The notes beneath the pieces were generated by a model that saw only the letters and a list, made by a program, of their open reading frames with translations, was not told where the DNA came from and made no database searches. This document shows positions 26,099 to 37,540 of a stretch of 64,000 bases of DNA, piece by piece. Where the stretch lies: assembly GCA_028751875.1 (NCBI GenBank), contig CM054145.1, positions 50,037,128 to 50,101,127 on the forward strand, written 5' to 3'. The DNA is from Rapana venosa. Taxonomy: Eukaryota; Mollusca; Gastropoda; Neogastropoda; Muricidae. The position numbers and the translations under genes were made by a program. The first letter of the stretch is position 1. Each line of letters starts with the position of its first letter.

Positions 26099-27534
26099 AT
26101 CTGAGATAGACAAACCACTAAAGTCAGTCTGAGATAGACAACTAAGGACTAGTCAGATGACAAATAACCAGGTCTAGTCTGAGATATGTACATCCATACT
26201 TGCCAATGATCTGCAGATCGAGATAGACAACTCTAAGGCTGACGTGGAGTGATCATACTCTACGAGCACCAAGGGACTAAGTCGATAGATATAGACAACA
26301 ACATGTGATTGTCAAATGATTCTGTACTGAATAGCACTCAACTAACCAGGATCTAGACTCGAGCATCGACCAACTAACACATAACACTCAACCAAGTGTC
26401 AATGAGTGCTGAATAGACATCACTACAAACCAAATAGTCTAGTCTGAGATAGACAACTAACCAAGGTCTAGAGTCTAGATAGAGACATCTCAACCAAAGG
26501 TCTAAGTACTGAGATAGACAAGCTAACCAACGTCTAGTCTGTCGATCGACAACTAACCAAGGCTAGATCTAACATAGATCAACTCCAGCCAAGCAGATCT
26601 AGGATCTCGTAGCATAGCATCTTAACGCACAATCGAGCACTATCTGAAGAAAGACACTAACTGAACCAACATGAGTCACAAGTACTGAGCATAGACAACT
26701 AACAAGGTCTATCTGCGATAGACAATCTAACCGCAATTGATGACTCATGCCGTGATCATATTAGACATACAAACTACAAAAGGTCTCCACAATATCCTCT
26801 GAGCTCATGACAACTGACCGATGTGTGTGTCTGAGTCTGCGAGATAGACAAGCAGGCTAAAGGTCTAAGTCGAAGATAGACACACTAATAGTATCACGCA
26901 ACAGCTACTGTTTTTCGACGAAAGCACAATTCTGAGACCAATCAAAGATCTGACTGACATTAGATCACACTAAAGTGTCAAAGTCCTGAGATACACTTCA
27001 ACTACTAATACCAAGGTCATCGTACTGAGATAGACACATCTAAGCCAATTAAGTCTGAGTCTTGCAATATCGACAACTATGTAGGATTACCTAATATAGT
27101 CCTGAGATAGTACAACTAATCTTAACTCACCAGGAACAAGTTTGCTCTAAGAACAACTAACCAAGATCTAGATCTCAGATACAGACGCGATCTGAAGCCA
27201 ATGGTCTAGTCTGCCGATATCAGAACAACAACCAGAATCGGCTAGTCTGAGATAGACAACTAACCAAGGTCTAGTCTGAGATATGACACCTGAACCAAAG
27301 GTCTACTGCCTGAGTATAGTGACAACTACCGAAGGTCCTAGTAGCAGAGATCTAGTGTGACTAACTAAAACTCAAGGTCTAGTACATAGAGAATATGCAC
27401 AAACATAACCAAGATACTAATACGATCTATATAGATCTAACTAAGCCAAGGTCTATCCAGAGATAGACATCATTCCACGAACACACAACGGTTCTGATGT
27501 CTGAGATAGACAACGAACTAACCAAGGTCATTAG
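26099..27534. repeat. Scrambled 29-bp minisatellite (copy 2)
   Basis: Identical to 9,715-11,150, including every inserted base I compared. Confidence 0.9.
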
Positions 27535-27753
27535 TTCTGATCGCACTCCGTACCCTTGTTCCTATCTCTCAGGTCTGTTTCCTGGCCATGTTCGATTTCA
27601 TCTTATCTTCCTATTTCCGCCTACTCGTCCTTGTCTATTTCCCTAAGCCATTCTTTGGTGTCCATTCGTCCTGCCATTTTTACCACACGAGACAAGAATC
27701 ACCATCTAAGGAAAGATTTACAATGCTCTCTATGCCCCATTAATAGCAGAGTG

Positions 27754-28694
27754 GGCTGGATGCCTGATCTACTATTGCAGATTCACTCTAGGCAAGCTAT
27801 CAATAGCTAAATTCTCTATTTGGATCGGGTCTGGCCAAGCATCATGCTATTAAATAATACCGCCCCTATTTAAACGTCATTCAAAACTTTGGTGCTGCTC
27901 CACTAATCATCCAAAAGAAAAAAAAATCTGAATCATCACTTACTCCCCTCGTATGGTTGTGTGTACAATCTCTCCACTGACCTGCCTGCTCCAACGAGAG
28001 AGAGAAAACTAACAAAATGTCAGGTAACCCTTATTTTGGTATAAATGCCTCCACCTAAACATAGAAACCCACGCTATCTATGTGAATGTCTTCCGCTTGT
28101 ACACGTGTCCTTCTCGTTCCCTTGACTCTGCTGCAGATACCCAGTGCTTTTATGAATACCTAGATTCATAAACCAGTCCCACCGTTGGCCGTGCTCTTTA
28201 ATTTTTACTGGACCAGTCAGTCGGAATGACCTCCCTCACTTCCCTTCATGAAAAGCCTACTAACCACAGTCTATTAAATCCAGCTTCAACAACATATAAC
28301 CGGACAATCACTAAGAGAAAATCACGACCTCAAGACATACCCTATTTCACTACTATTTCAACAAAAACTCACTCCAATTCTTTCATCTCATAAATTAACT
28401 GTCCATTGAAGGGACTTATCACACTCACAGGCTCGAATTCCCCATACACCCACTGTATGAAAGTCCATATAACGTGTGCTGCGTGTGTAGTTGTCTCTCA
28501 GTTGCAGAGATGCTGGATGTGTGTGGAGAGTGTGTTTGTGGTGATATTGGTAATTTGTTTAATAAAACTGTTAATCATTGTTGTTGAGAACACCTGCGTA
28601 GATTGGAACATGCAAGCAAGCACCTTGATTTTTTTTACAAGATATAGTACACGTTATATAAAATTCCACTCTTAATATTACTATAAAAAAAAAA
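27754..28694 (+). mobile_element. L2-like LINE C-terminus and tail (copy 2, noisy)
   Basis: Identical to 11,370-12,310 at the 16,384 offset; no frame survives. Confidence 0.82.
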
Positions 28695-29068
28695 AATGAC
28701 AGACAAAGTGAATCCCTGCTACATTGATCTTTCCAATGAAGAAACCATACAATTTTCACCATCACACACGGACACACAATCCACCCACACACGCACACAC
28801 CCACACACACACGCCACACACTGGGAATAACACACACGACTTCTTAGTCTTACATAATCTCCCAGCTAAACATCGTGTACCAGAAGTTGACTAACACTTA
28901 GTTTTATTAAAATCCCGTAATGGTAGAGAGATTGTGGACAGTTCTCTGGCGTACGTAACGTCTACAAGATGTTGTCATCTTTCAACAAACGATTAAAAAA
29001 GATCATACAAAAAGGAGATAATAAGATGTATATGATGAGCAATAACAATCATTCCTCCGTCCATTCAA

Positions 29069-29533
29069 TTGATTCTGGATTTAAAAATAAGGGCCCAAGG
29101 GCCCCCTAAAATGAATAAAGGGGGCATTGCCCCCCCCCCCCCCCCCTTTCATAAAAAAGGACAATTTAGAAATTTGCTTACAGTACCCTCAGTACTCTAG
29201 TTTCTGCCATTTTTTTTCAAGTGAGAGAAACAAAGCAAACAAGCAGATACCTAGGCAGAAAGGATTAAATATTCACTTTAAGTGTTGAAGTTAATATGCA
29301 GTAAGCACTTGTGACACAGAGAGAGAGAGAGAGAGGGGGGGGGGGGGGGGGGGGGGGAGGAGGGAGAGAGCCAGAGAAGAGTGGGTGAAGGGGGAGGGAG
29401 GGAGGTGGAGGGGAGAGAGAGAAGAGAGAGAGATCAAAGTTAAATTTGTATTTTCACAGAGTTGGGGAGATAGATCTAGATGAGACATGAGGTAAAAGCC
29501 AATATCAAAGTTTTTTCCTCACCTAGATAGTAC

Positions 29534-29573
<40 letters not shown>

Positions 29574-29848
29574 AGAAGAGAGAGGAGAGAGAGAAGAGAG
29601 AGATCCAGGTCTAGATAAGTTAAAGCCAATGTTAAAATCTTGTCCCCCCCCCCCCTCCCCTCCACCAATTGAGAGAGAGAGAGAGAACTCAAACTCAAAG
29701 ATATATTCACAAAAAGGCCATTGGCCCATGCCAAACTGCTTAGTATTTTAGTGTGAAAAATAAGTAACACAAAAAAAAACCAAAATGTTAATGTATACCC
29801 CCACGACTACCATAATAAAAAAAAAACCAGTTCCCAAAAAACATGACT
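29069..29848. repeat. Homopolymer and (GA)n-rich segment
   Basis: The segment contains gggcccaagggcccc (29,090-29,104), a run of 17 C (29,130-29,146) preceded by gggggcattg, 23 G (29,335-29,357), and (GA)n tracts at about 29,318-29,434, 29,536-29,610 and 29,670-29,686. The stretches after the GA tracts are related to one another (gatctagat / ggtctagat, then aaagccaat and a tcaaag- or taaaat-type end), suggesting a degenerate tandem unit of roughly 150 bp. Minus-strand serine/leucine-rich frames are low-complexity translations. Confidence 0.75.
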
Positions 29849-29941
29849 TTAAGAAACCAAGATATCTCTTATTCTAAAGGCTTTACACAAATATAAAGCA
29901 AGGCTGCCCACAATCTCAGGGTGACTAGATGCCATGAGTAG

Positions 29942-30241
29942 TAAAGGAGGTAAAGGTAAAGGAGTCCCATAACCTATAAGGTCGTAGGGGAGCGAGGCGT
30001 CAGAGACCTCACTTCTCTAGGGCCAGCATATTGAGGGCAGTGCCCATCTCCTCTCCCTCACTGCTTTACCTTCCCTGACCCTAAAGAGGGCAGGTACCCA
30101 TTTACAACTGGGTGAACTGGGGGAACTGCACTGAAGCCAAGGCGGCAAACGGTCACCCATCCAACCGGTAACCAAGCTCGATGCTGCTTAACTTGGCTGG
30201 GGGAAAGCGAGTGCTCCGACCACTGAGCTATCCTGTCCCCC
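29942..30241 (-). mobile_element. SINE with tRNA-like box A followed by 5S rRNA-like segment
   Basis: On the minus strand the element starts gggggacaggatagctcagt. tagctcagtgg (30,220-30,230) fits the tRNA box A consensus. Immediately downstream, 30,150-30,194 reads like the internal control region of 5S rRNA: aagttaagcagc, then a tcgagcttggtta segment, then ggttggatgggtgaccg. These are in the order and near the spacing of 5S box A, intermediate element and box C. The body continues with ttcccccagttcacccagtt, ttgtaaatgggtacctgccc, agcagtgagggagagg and a cctacgaccttat segment, ending in ctttacctttacctccttta. It sits inside the C-terminal codons of the LINE at 29,849-33,470. I could not identify a clean target-site duplication. 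A second, head-truncated copy lies at 43,431-43,706. Confidence 0.82.
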
Positions 30242-31450
30242 TACAGAATCTAAATAAATTAGGCTGCCTACTATACTTCACGGGAATGTAATTCTGTCTT
30301 AAATCTTCTAATACTGGACAGCACAGCACTTCATCTTCCACTGTTTGCTTACATATTGGGCATAGGAACCTGAGGTCATCATCATCATGTCTATATACTA
30401 AATTTTATGAACATTTATGTATGATACACCAGTCTAAATTTAGACATAATTTTCTTTTCAAATGTAGCATGTCCATATCAAGCTTAGAAAAGGTTTGACA
30501 TTGTGTGAACCTATAAATTGTCTGTACATTTGAAATCTTTCACTGTTTTGTATATGACCACTCCACTGCTGCCAACCAGTCTTTGCCTGAAAACCTTGAT
30601 AAACTCTCTACAATTTCTGACAACTTGATTGAGCCAAACAAACCTAAAGCCAAGTTCATATAAACAGGTATGTATTTGTGAAGCCCAGGTGCTTTTCCCC
30701 TTGACATCTAGATCATAAAGCATCTTGTAAGACTTAAAAGGTAACCTACACTCATCCATATGCAGAATCTTAATCCAATATCTAATGCATCTTACAGCAG
30801 CATAAATAGAGAGATGATATTGGTTTCACTATAAACAAGATCATTAGGTGTACGTCTATCTAAGCCTAAAAACTGCTTAAAAGCAAAGATGTGTTACAGC
30901 TGCATCCAGTCCCCAAATTTCTGCGCCATATAACACAGTGGGTTGTATTTGTGCATCAAATATCTTCTTAATCAACAAGTCAAAAGCATTATCATTCAAT
31001 AATCGTAATTTTTTTCTACACAATTAACAAGCTTCTTTTACCTCGACTTGCCAGATCTTTACATGCAGTTGTAAAACTAAGCTTTGTAGAAAAACAGATT
31101 CCTAGATATTTATATACATTAATCACAGGCATGACTTTTCCATTGTACAGCCATTTTTTGTGAGCAGCTAAATAACCACCTTTTCTGAATACAACTATAT
31201 TACTCTTATTCAGATTAACCTTAAGATCAAGTGCTGTTGCAGCACTGCTTAAGCTATTCAGCTGCTGTTGTAAGCCTACAACAGTTTCAGATAGCAGGAT
31301 GACATCATCAGCAAGCAGAAGAATAACCAATTCTGTGAAATCTTGGGGGGAAGTAGCACCATGTTTACCCTTATTAATGACTTCTATGGCTAACTCATTA
31401 ATGAAGACAGAAAACAAAATAGGGCTACATACATCACCCTGTTTGACTCC

Positions 31451-31641
31451 AGTGGTCTATGTAGCATTTATTGACTTTGAAAAGGCATTTGATTCTGTTA
31501 ATAGAAACTTGTTATGGCCTATTCTCCTGAAAAATGGTGTGAAGGGTAAACTATTATGTTGTTTGAAAGCTATGTATCAGAATGTCAAAAGCAGAATAAG
31601 ATGTGGATCTAAGCTGACGGACATAATATACTGCACCACTG
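31451..31641 (+). other. Inverted piece of the LINE RT domain
   Basis: Within a minus-strand LINE, this piece encodes the missing RT block on the plus strand: YVAFIDFEKAFDSVNR followed by LLWPILL and KLTDIIYCTT. The flanking minus-strand pieces stop just before it (ALIQKQFAHN on the right) and resume just after it (GVKQGDVCSP on the left). The edges carry a 7-bp inverted repeat, cagtggt at 31,450-31,456 and accactg at 31,635-31,641. Mentally flipping the segment gives an in-frame junction on the GVKQG side; the other junction has a few extra bases. It removes RT function. Confidence 0.88.
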
Positions 31642-33470
31642 CTTAAGGTTATGAGCAAACTGTTTCTGGATAAGTGCAAGTAGAGTAAACATATGATCTA
31701 TAGTGGAATACCCTCTATTAAAACCAGCTTGGTGTTCACCTGTAATGTTTTTCTTAACCCATTCCTGTAACCTATTATTAATGATGGTACTGTACACCTT
31801 ACTACTTATATCACTAAGAGAGATTCCCCTGTAGTTATTACAATATTAGGGTTGTCAACATCACCTTTTTTGTGTAATGTTAGATTGATAGATTCAGTCC
31901 AGTTACCTGGAAAAAGACCATTATCAAAGATTTTGTTTAATAATTTTAGCAGAAAAAGTACAACATTTTCACCACCATTTTTTAGTAATTATCCAATGAT
32001 TTGACCAGGACCAGCTGCTTTATCATGTTTAAGTTTTCTAAGTGCCAATAATATTTCATCTTTAGATATGGAACGATCATAATCTTCCTCAGTTTCTTCA
32101 TAGTCACCATCAGAGTTCATGGGGTTGTCTACTAAGTCTTTCTCTAGCAGGGTTTTGAAGTGCTGCAACCATCTGTCGACAGATATATTATTCTTGAGCT
32201 GACTCTTTCTAAATGAAGCCTTCTTAATATTCTTCCAGAACTGAACTGGAGAAGTGATGGAAGACATCATATCTGCAAGTAATGTTTTATTATACTCTTT
32301 CTTTTTCCTTACAGTTACAAGCATGTATTTATATTCCCTACTTGTGACACAGTACAAATTTTTGTCTTCATTCTTTAACGTTTTACGGTAAGACTTCAAA
32401 AGTTTTCTGACCCTACATTTAATTCTTTTACATTCATTATCAAACCATGTATCATTTGATAGACTTTTATTGATATGAATCTGTTTCTTCATACAAACAG
32501 CACTGGTTTTTTTTTAAAGAGATCATTAAATAAATCTAGAGCTTCATAAATGTTCTCATCAATAATCTGGAAGGTTTTTAGAAATTGTTCACACATGTTC
32601 TCTTCACAGAGATTTTCTTTGTAAACTGAGAGTTTGTTTTCATTCCACACAAACTTTTCCACAACTGCTGGCTCCTCAGTTATGGTACATGTATCATATA
32701 CTGGATTAATATGTAATTCAACAGGAAGGTGATCAGAATCAGAACGCTCAGCAACAAACAAATGACACGAGTCAAAAATCTGAGAGAACAAATCATCTCA
32801 CACTAAAAAATAATCATTAACACTGCATCCTCCATCAGAAATGAATGTATAGTGTCCTAGCTGATGACCATTGCATACACCATTTATAATTTGTAACCCA
32901 AGAGCAGTGCACATATTCAATAATAATTTACCATAATTATTGATACCAGAATCTTCAGAATTACGATTACTACTGAGAGACATGCTTTTACTATGGGAAT
33001 CTGAATTAAAGTCATTCGCTACATGATAATAAGAAAAGTTTGATGTCCTGCTGTTTAAGTCTCCACACAGTATTATATCTACTTCATCCAATGACACCAC
33101 ACAATTGACTAAACATTCTTCCAGCATAGCAATTCCATTATCATTGTCAAACATGTTATAACATGGTGAACCTTCAGGTGGTATATACACACATACCAAT
33201 AATACATTCCTTGAAGTACACAAGGATTTGTCAAAGAGAAACACACAAACGTTAGAATAAGGAACATCCAAACATTTCACAAAGGCAGCTAACTCCTACC
33301 TACACTTTATTAAACAAACTAACCCACGGGATCGCCTCCCTTGATGACTAACTTTAATTGCAGACTTACAGAAGGTCTCATAAATACTAAAAACATCTGG
33401 CTGGATATTTTCCAGGATTGTTTCTGTCAAACATATAAAATCGAAGCTGCAATAAGAAAAAATCCCCCAA

Positions 33471-33869
33471 AATTTAAATTTTCAACAAAAGCTTTATTAT
33501 TCAAAGACAGAGAAAATTTTTCCGGCGGTTACTCCCATCATAAAAACAAAAACATTAAAACAAAATATTTAAAAAAACACACAAAAACACTGTCCAACAT
33601 CAGCCCCGCACCCCCCATAGATAAAATGAACCACAAATCAGCAATACCACCACCACAAAACCCACCCCAAAAAAAAAATCAAAATTTTTCCCTTTCGCAC
33701 AAGTAACCCGCAATTCACACCACTTTCCACGCGCCCCGCCGCTCACACATTTTAAAAATTTACCATGCTCACGCATTTTAATAATAAAAGTCATATTGTT
33801 ATAAAAATGTTGTATAAGACAAAACTTCATTAAATTAACACTATGTTTTTTTTTAAGTATTGAACAGGA
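33471..33869. other. Deteriorating sequence before a gap
   Basis: From about 33,450 the sequence becomes rich in A and C runs (33,540-33,720) and no LINE coding can be followed. This looks like the low-quality end of a contig. I see nothing else in it. Confidence 0.6.
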
Positions 33870-34369
33870 NNNNNNNNNNNNNNNNNNNNNNNNNNNNNNN
33901 NNNNNNNNNNNNNNNNNNNNNNNNNNNNNNNNNNNNNNNNNNNNNNNNNNNNNNNNNNNNNNNNNNNNNNNNNNNNNNNNNNNNNNNNNNNNNNNNNNNN
34001 NNNNNNNNNNNNNNNNNNNNNNNNNNNNNNNNNNNNNNNNNNNNNNNNNNNNNNNNNNNNNNNNNNNNNNNNNNNNNNNNNNNNNNNNNNNNNNNNNNNN
34101 NNNNNNNNNNNNNNNNNNNNNNNNNNNNNNNNNNNNNNNNNNNNNNNNNNNNNNNNNNNNNNNNNNNNNNNNNNNNNNNNNNNNNNNNNNNNNNNNNNNN
34201 NNNNNNNNNNNNNNNNNNNNNNNNNNNNNNNNNNNNNNNNNNNNNNNNNNNNNNNNNNNNNNNNNNNNNNNNNNNNNNNNNNNNNNNNNNNNNNNNNNNN
34301 NNNNNNNNNNNNNNNNNNNNNNNNNNNNNNNNNNNNNNNNNNNNNNNNNNNNNNNNNNNNNNNNNNNNN
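33870..34369. other. Assembly gap, 500 N
   Basis: Exactly 500 ambiguous bases, a placeholder size. It says nothing about the true distance. Any open frame spanning it is meaningless. Confidence 1.
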
Positions 34370-37300
34370 CAAGGTTTTGTCAACGGTGGCCAAAAAGAGA
34401 TGAAAATAACCCGGGCAAAGCCTGCCTGCCTGCCTGCCTGCTGCGACCGTTGTCTGTCACGAGCCCTCTGTTTTTTTAACTAAGAGAGATGTACCCTTAC
34501 TCCCCCTCCCACCCCCACCCCTCAACGCCTCCCTTATTCCTCTTCTTGTCTTTTTCCCTCTCTTCAGTCCTCTGTCCTCTAATAATCCTCTCTCCCCAAT
34601 TCCAACACCGCGAGGTAGAGAAGGGGGGATTTCCGGGTGGGGCCAAAAAAAAACCGGTGGGTGGGGGGTATGGGGGTATCAGCGGGTGGGTGGGTGGGGG
34701 GGGGGAGTCCCCCCCCCTGATTGGAGAGAAGGTTTGAGCGGGTGGTACCTGTCACTTTGATGCCTCACTTTTGTCGTCTGCATGCCACCCATCCCAAAAT
34801 GGCCCAGCACAAAAACTGCCAGCTCGAGGGGAAACCGTCCCCCTCCCCCCCCCCCTCCCTCCCCCCTTTTCCCCCCCCCCCCCTGCTCCCACCTCACTCC
34901 ACCCTTTTTTTTCTCCTATCCTCCACTCGTGAAAATACGCTAACACATGCAGCCAAACCCTGATCAAAAGTAGAATGAGGATCTGATTGGTTTTGACATA
35001 AATTTCCACCCAAATGAGGTTAAAGACAGTTTTGTTTTTCTATTGTTGTTTTTGTTTGGTGGAACATGGGTACTTCTGGCAGAAAATTTTCTTTTTTCTG
35101 TGTTGAGGCCAAAAAAAGGGGGGGGGGGTAGAATACTTTGCATTTTTTTGCGTATTGGAATCATGTGGGAAAATTGTGTATTTTGTGCAAAGCATGTTTT
35201 GTCTCTGTATTATAAACAAAAACGTGATCCTTATGGATAACTCAGCCTGTGATCATCTGTAAACTTTGTTTTTAAAGTTATAGCTGACCTTTTTTGTTGT
35301 TGTTTTAAAATCGTTCCATCTTTTCTTCGTTTAAAAAAATGTTATTTAGAAACAAAAAAGCACCCTATTTTTTACAAAAATTTGGGGGGCAACAAGCTAT
35401 TAGCTTCCGCGCATCAAAAAAAAACGAAGCTTGTATTTGGGAGCTAAAAAAAAACCCCCCAAACAAACCAATCCTATTCCCTTCTTGTCTTGAATAAATC
35501 AAGTGAAGTAATGGAACATTTTTAACATAAACGGTAACAAATTAGACAAATCGCTTGCGTGAAGCCGAATGAAAAACAAAACCCCCCCAACCAAAAAAAA
35601 AAAAAACCACCAGAAAAGGGAAAATTTTTAAAAAAAAAGGGCTAAAAAAACTTGTGACTGGCTTTTGTTTGTTTTTATTTTCACCCGTTAAGGGGGGTTT
35701 TTGACATAGGCGAGTTTGGTTTGGAAGGATTGGCTGTGATGGGGGGTATGGTAAAGGGTTTGGGGCATTTAAATGTTTTCCTGCATGCTTGTTTGTCTTC
35801 TCCCCTGTTTTTTTTTTTCTGTCCGTCCATCTTTTTCTGTTTGTTTTGTTGTTTACTGTCAGTTTGTCGACCGGGGTTCGCAAATGATCACCAACATTGT
35901 TTTAACACCACAGACCAACCGATGCTGGGCGCTGGCCCGAGGACTGCCCTTTTGAAACTTTTGCAGTCTTTTAAAGTCTTGGTTGGTAAAGACCCCTTTT
36001 TGATCCAGCAAAAAATTTTTTTGGAAAAAAAAAAATTTTTTTAACAAACCAAAAAAATTTCATTTTCTTTTTGTCAAAGATGATAAATTTCTCTTTTTTT
36101 TTAACATTAAAATTGTTTAGGGGGTTTTTTGTTTTGGGGGGGGGGGAAAAGTAAAATAAAAGAAAAATTTTTTTTAATTTTTTAATAAGCACATTTTTTT
36201 TTTTTTATAAAAAAAAACGGAAAAAATGTTATCAGAAAGAAAAAAAACCTATTTAACAAATACTTTAAAACAACTTTTATTTTTGGGGTTTTGGGGGTTG
36301 GTTTTGGGTAAAAAAAAAATTTTTTTTTGTTTGGTTTTGTGAGCTTGGTATTTTACCAAAACGGTCAAATTGACATGGGGTTGGGTGGGGAAGAAGGACA
36401 AAGAACCACAACCAAAAAAAAAACCACCAAAAAAAAAAAAAACTTTTCAAACTAAAGGACCTTTAAAGAAATTCCCCCCCGTTAAGGTTGTACATGGCTG
36501 ATTTTTAAAGGATTTTGTAAAGGGGGGTTTTTACTCCAACCCACTTTTTCCCTCCCCTCGTTTTGGTAACTGGCGCGGGGGGGGGTTTAGGCAGAGTCAC
36601 CTGTGGTTCGTATCCCACATTTTTGTAACCCCAGACCACCCATCTGACGCTCCTGAAAAAAGAGAAAGAAAGGGGTCTTGAAAGTCTTTGGTTGGTAAGC
36701 CCTTTGTTGAAAAGACGGCGACGAACGACACAGTAAAAGAAATAAGATGTGTGTTGTGTGTTTGTGTTTTTAAAAAAATTTTTGTGTATACGAAAAAAGA
36801 TAGAGGGGTTAAGAGACATTAGTAGATGTTGTGGTAGTAATTTTTTTTTTAGTTTTTTTGTTGGTGGAGTAGTAGGATATAGGAAAAAGATGATAGAGGA
36901 AGGGGAGGGATAAAATAGATAGATGAGGGTAGGAGAGTTTTTATGATAAAGAAGAGTGTGGGGAGGTAAAAGGGGGGGGGATTGTAGATGGATAATGGGT
37001 GGAAAGGGTGGTGGAAGGGCATCATGATGATGTGTTTGTGTTGGTTTAAAACCGTGGTTAGTACAAATGATAGATAGATAGTGGTGGGGTGGGGGGGATG
37101 GTAGAAGAGGGGGAGGAGGGGGGGGGGATTTTTTTAGTGGGAGAAAAAGGGGGGTTAGTTTTTTTGAATTTTTTTTTTTAAATTTTAATTAAGTGATGAA
37201 GGGAAGGTAATTTGGAAAAAGGGAAATGATTTTAAGAATTTTATGTTTGTGTGCCCCCCCCCCCCCTTTTTTTTCCCCTTTTCCCTTTTCCCTTTCCTTT

Positions 37301-37540
37301 CCTTTCTTTCCCCCTTTTCCCTTTAATTTTTAAGGGTGATTTTAAAGTTTGGCCATTGGGGGGAGGGTTTTTGGATTTATTTTTTCCACTTTGTGGGCTT
37401 TTTCTCTTGGGGGGGGGTTTCCCCCGGGCCCCCCCTTTTTTTTTTTGTCCCGGGTTTGAATTTTGTCCCCAATTTATCAAAAAAAAAACCCAGCCCTGTG
37501 AACGTTTTTTGGAAATTTTTTTTTTAAAATTTGGGGTTTA
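34370..37540. other. Homopolymer-inflated low-quality sequence, no gene
   Basis: Runs of 5-12 identical bases are everywhere (for example 34,680-34,720, 34,840-34,890, 36,000-36,200, 37,254-37,450). No protein family is readable. Two stretches, about 35,870-36,020 and 36,600-36,745, resemble each other: ggttcg, a ttgtaac- or ttttaac-type stretch, accacagacca or cccagacca, then agtctt and ggttggtaa, with an aaaa-rich end. They are probably two copies of one short interspersed repeat on the plus strand. Confidence 0.6.

Larger units (their letters stand above)
23190..29068 (+). repeat. Direct duplication, copy 2 (16,384 bp after copy 1)
   Basis: This appears to be an identical repetition of 6,806-12,684, including its SINEs, scrambled minisatellite and noisy LINE end. 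Because copy 2 repeats error-like differences, it cannot be an independent read of a second locus. The flanks differ completely on both sides (anonymous noisy DNA at left, G/C homopolymer DNA at right). Confidence 0.93.
29849..33470 (-). mobile_element. APE-type non-LTR retrotransposon, near full ORF, inactivated
   Basis: Read right to left, the element encodes an endonuclease-reverse transcriptase. The endonuclease part includes ICLTET-like residues near 33,440, VYIPPEG (about 33,185), CGDLNSRT (about 33,075) and SDHLPV (about 32,725). A linker is followed by KAAGPGQII (about 31,995). RT motifs are HQAGF.RGYSTIDH (about 31,715), FIDFEKAFDSVNR (on the opposite strand, see the inversion), GVKQGDVCSP (about 31,420-31,449) and LLLADDV, the catalytic DD at 31,304-31,309, then YKYLGI. 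The C-terminus has CPICKQTVEDEV..CCP (about 30,330), a zinc-knuckle-like cluster apparently missing its His-containing residues. A SINE at 29,942-30,241 splits the C-terminal codons, which resume as LALYLCKAFRIRD before a taa at 29,849. Several stops and frameshifts separate the readable pieces (33,280-32,798; 32,791-32,489; 32,492-31,989; 31,797-31,609; 31,417-31,016; 30,759-30,511). It is a dead copy but one of the least decayed here. I cannot fix the clade (CR1/L2 or another APE clade). Confidence 0.92.

Noticed and set aside
6806..29068. Recent segmental duplication or transposition of a 5.9-kb element
   Set aside because: No target-site duplications or terminal repeats were found at the ends, the copy includes error-like text, and the offset is exactly 2^14. 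An artefact is the simpler explanation, though reads are needed to settle it.
30150..30194. 5S rRNA gene or pseudogene
   Set aside because: Only the internal control region matches. The rest of 5S rRNA is absent, and the segment sits within a dispersed SINE present at least twice.
33830..34483. Open frames of about 176-207 codons across the gap
   Set aside because: They consist almost entirely of unknown residues from 500 N. The same applies to 50,791-51,504.
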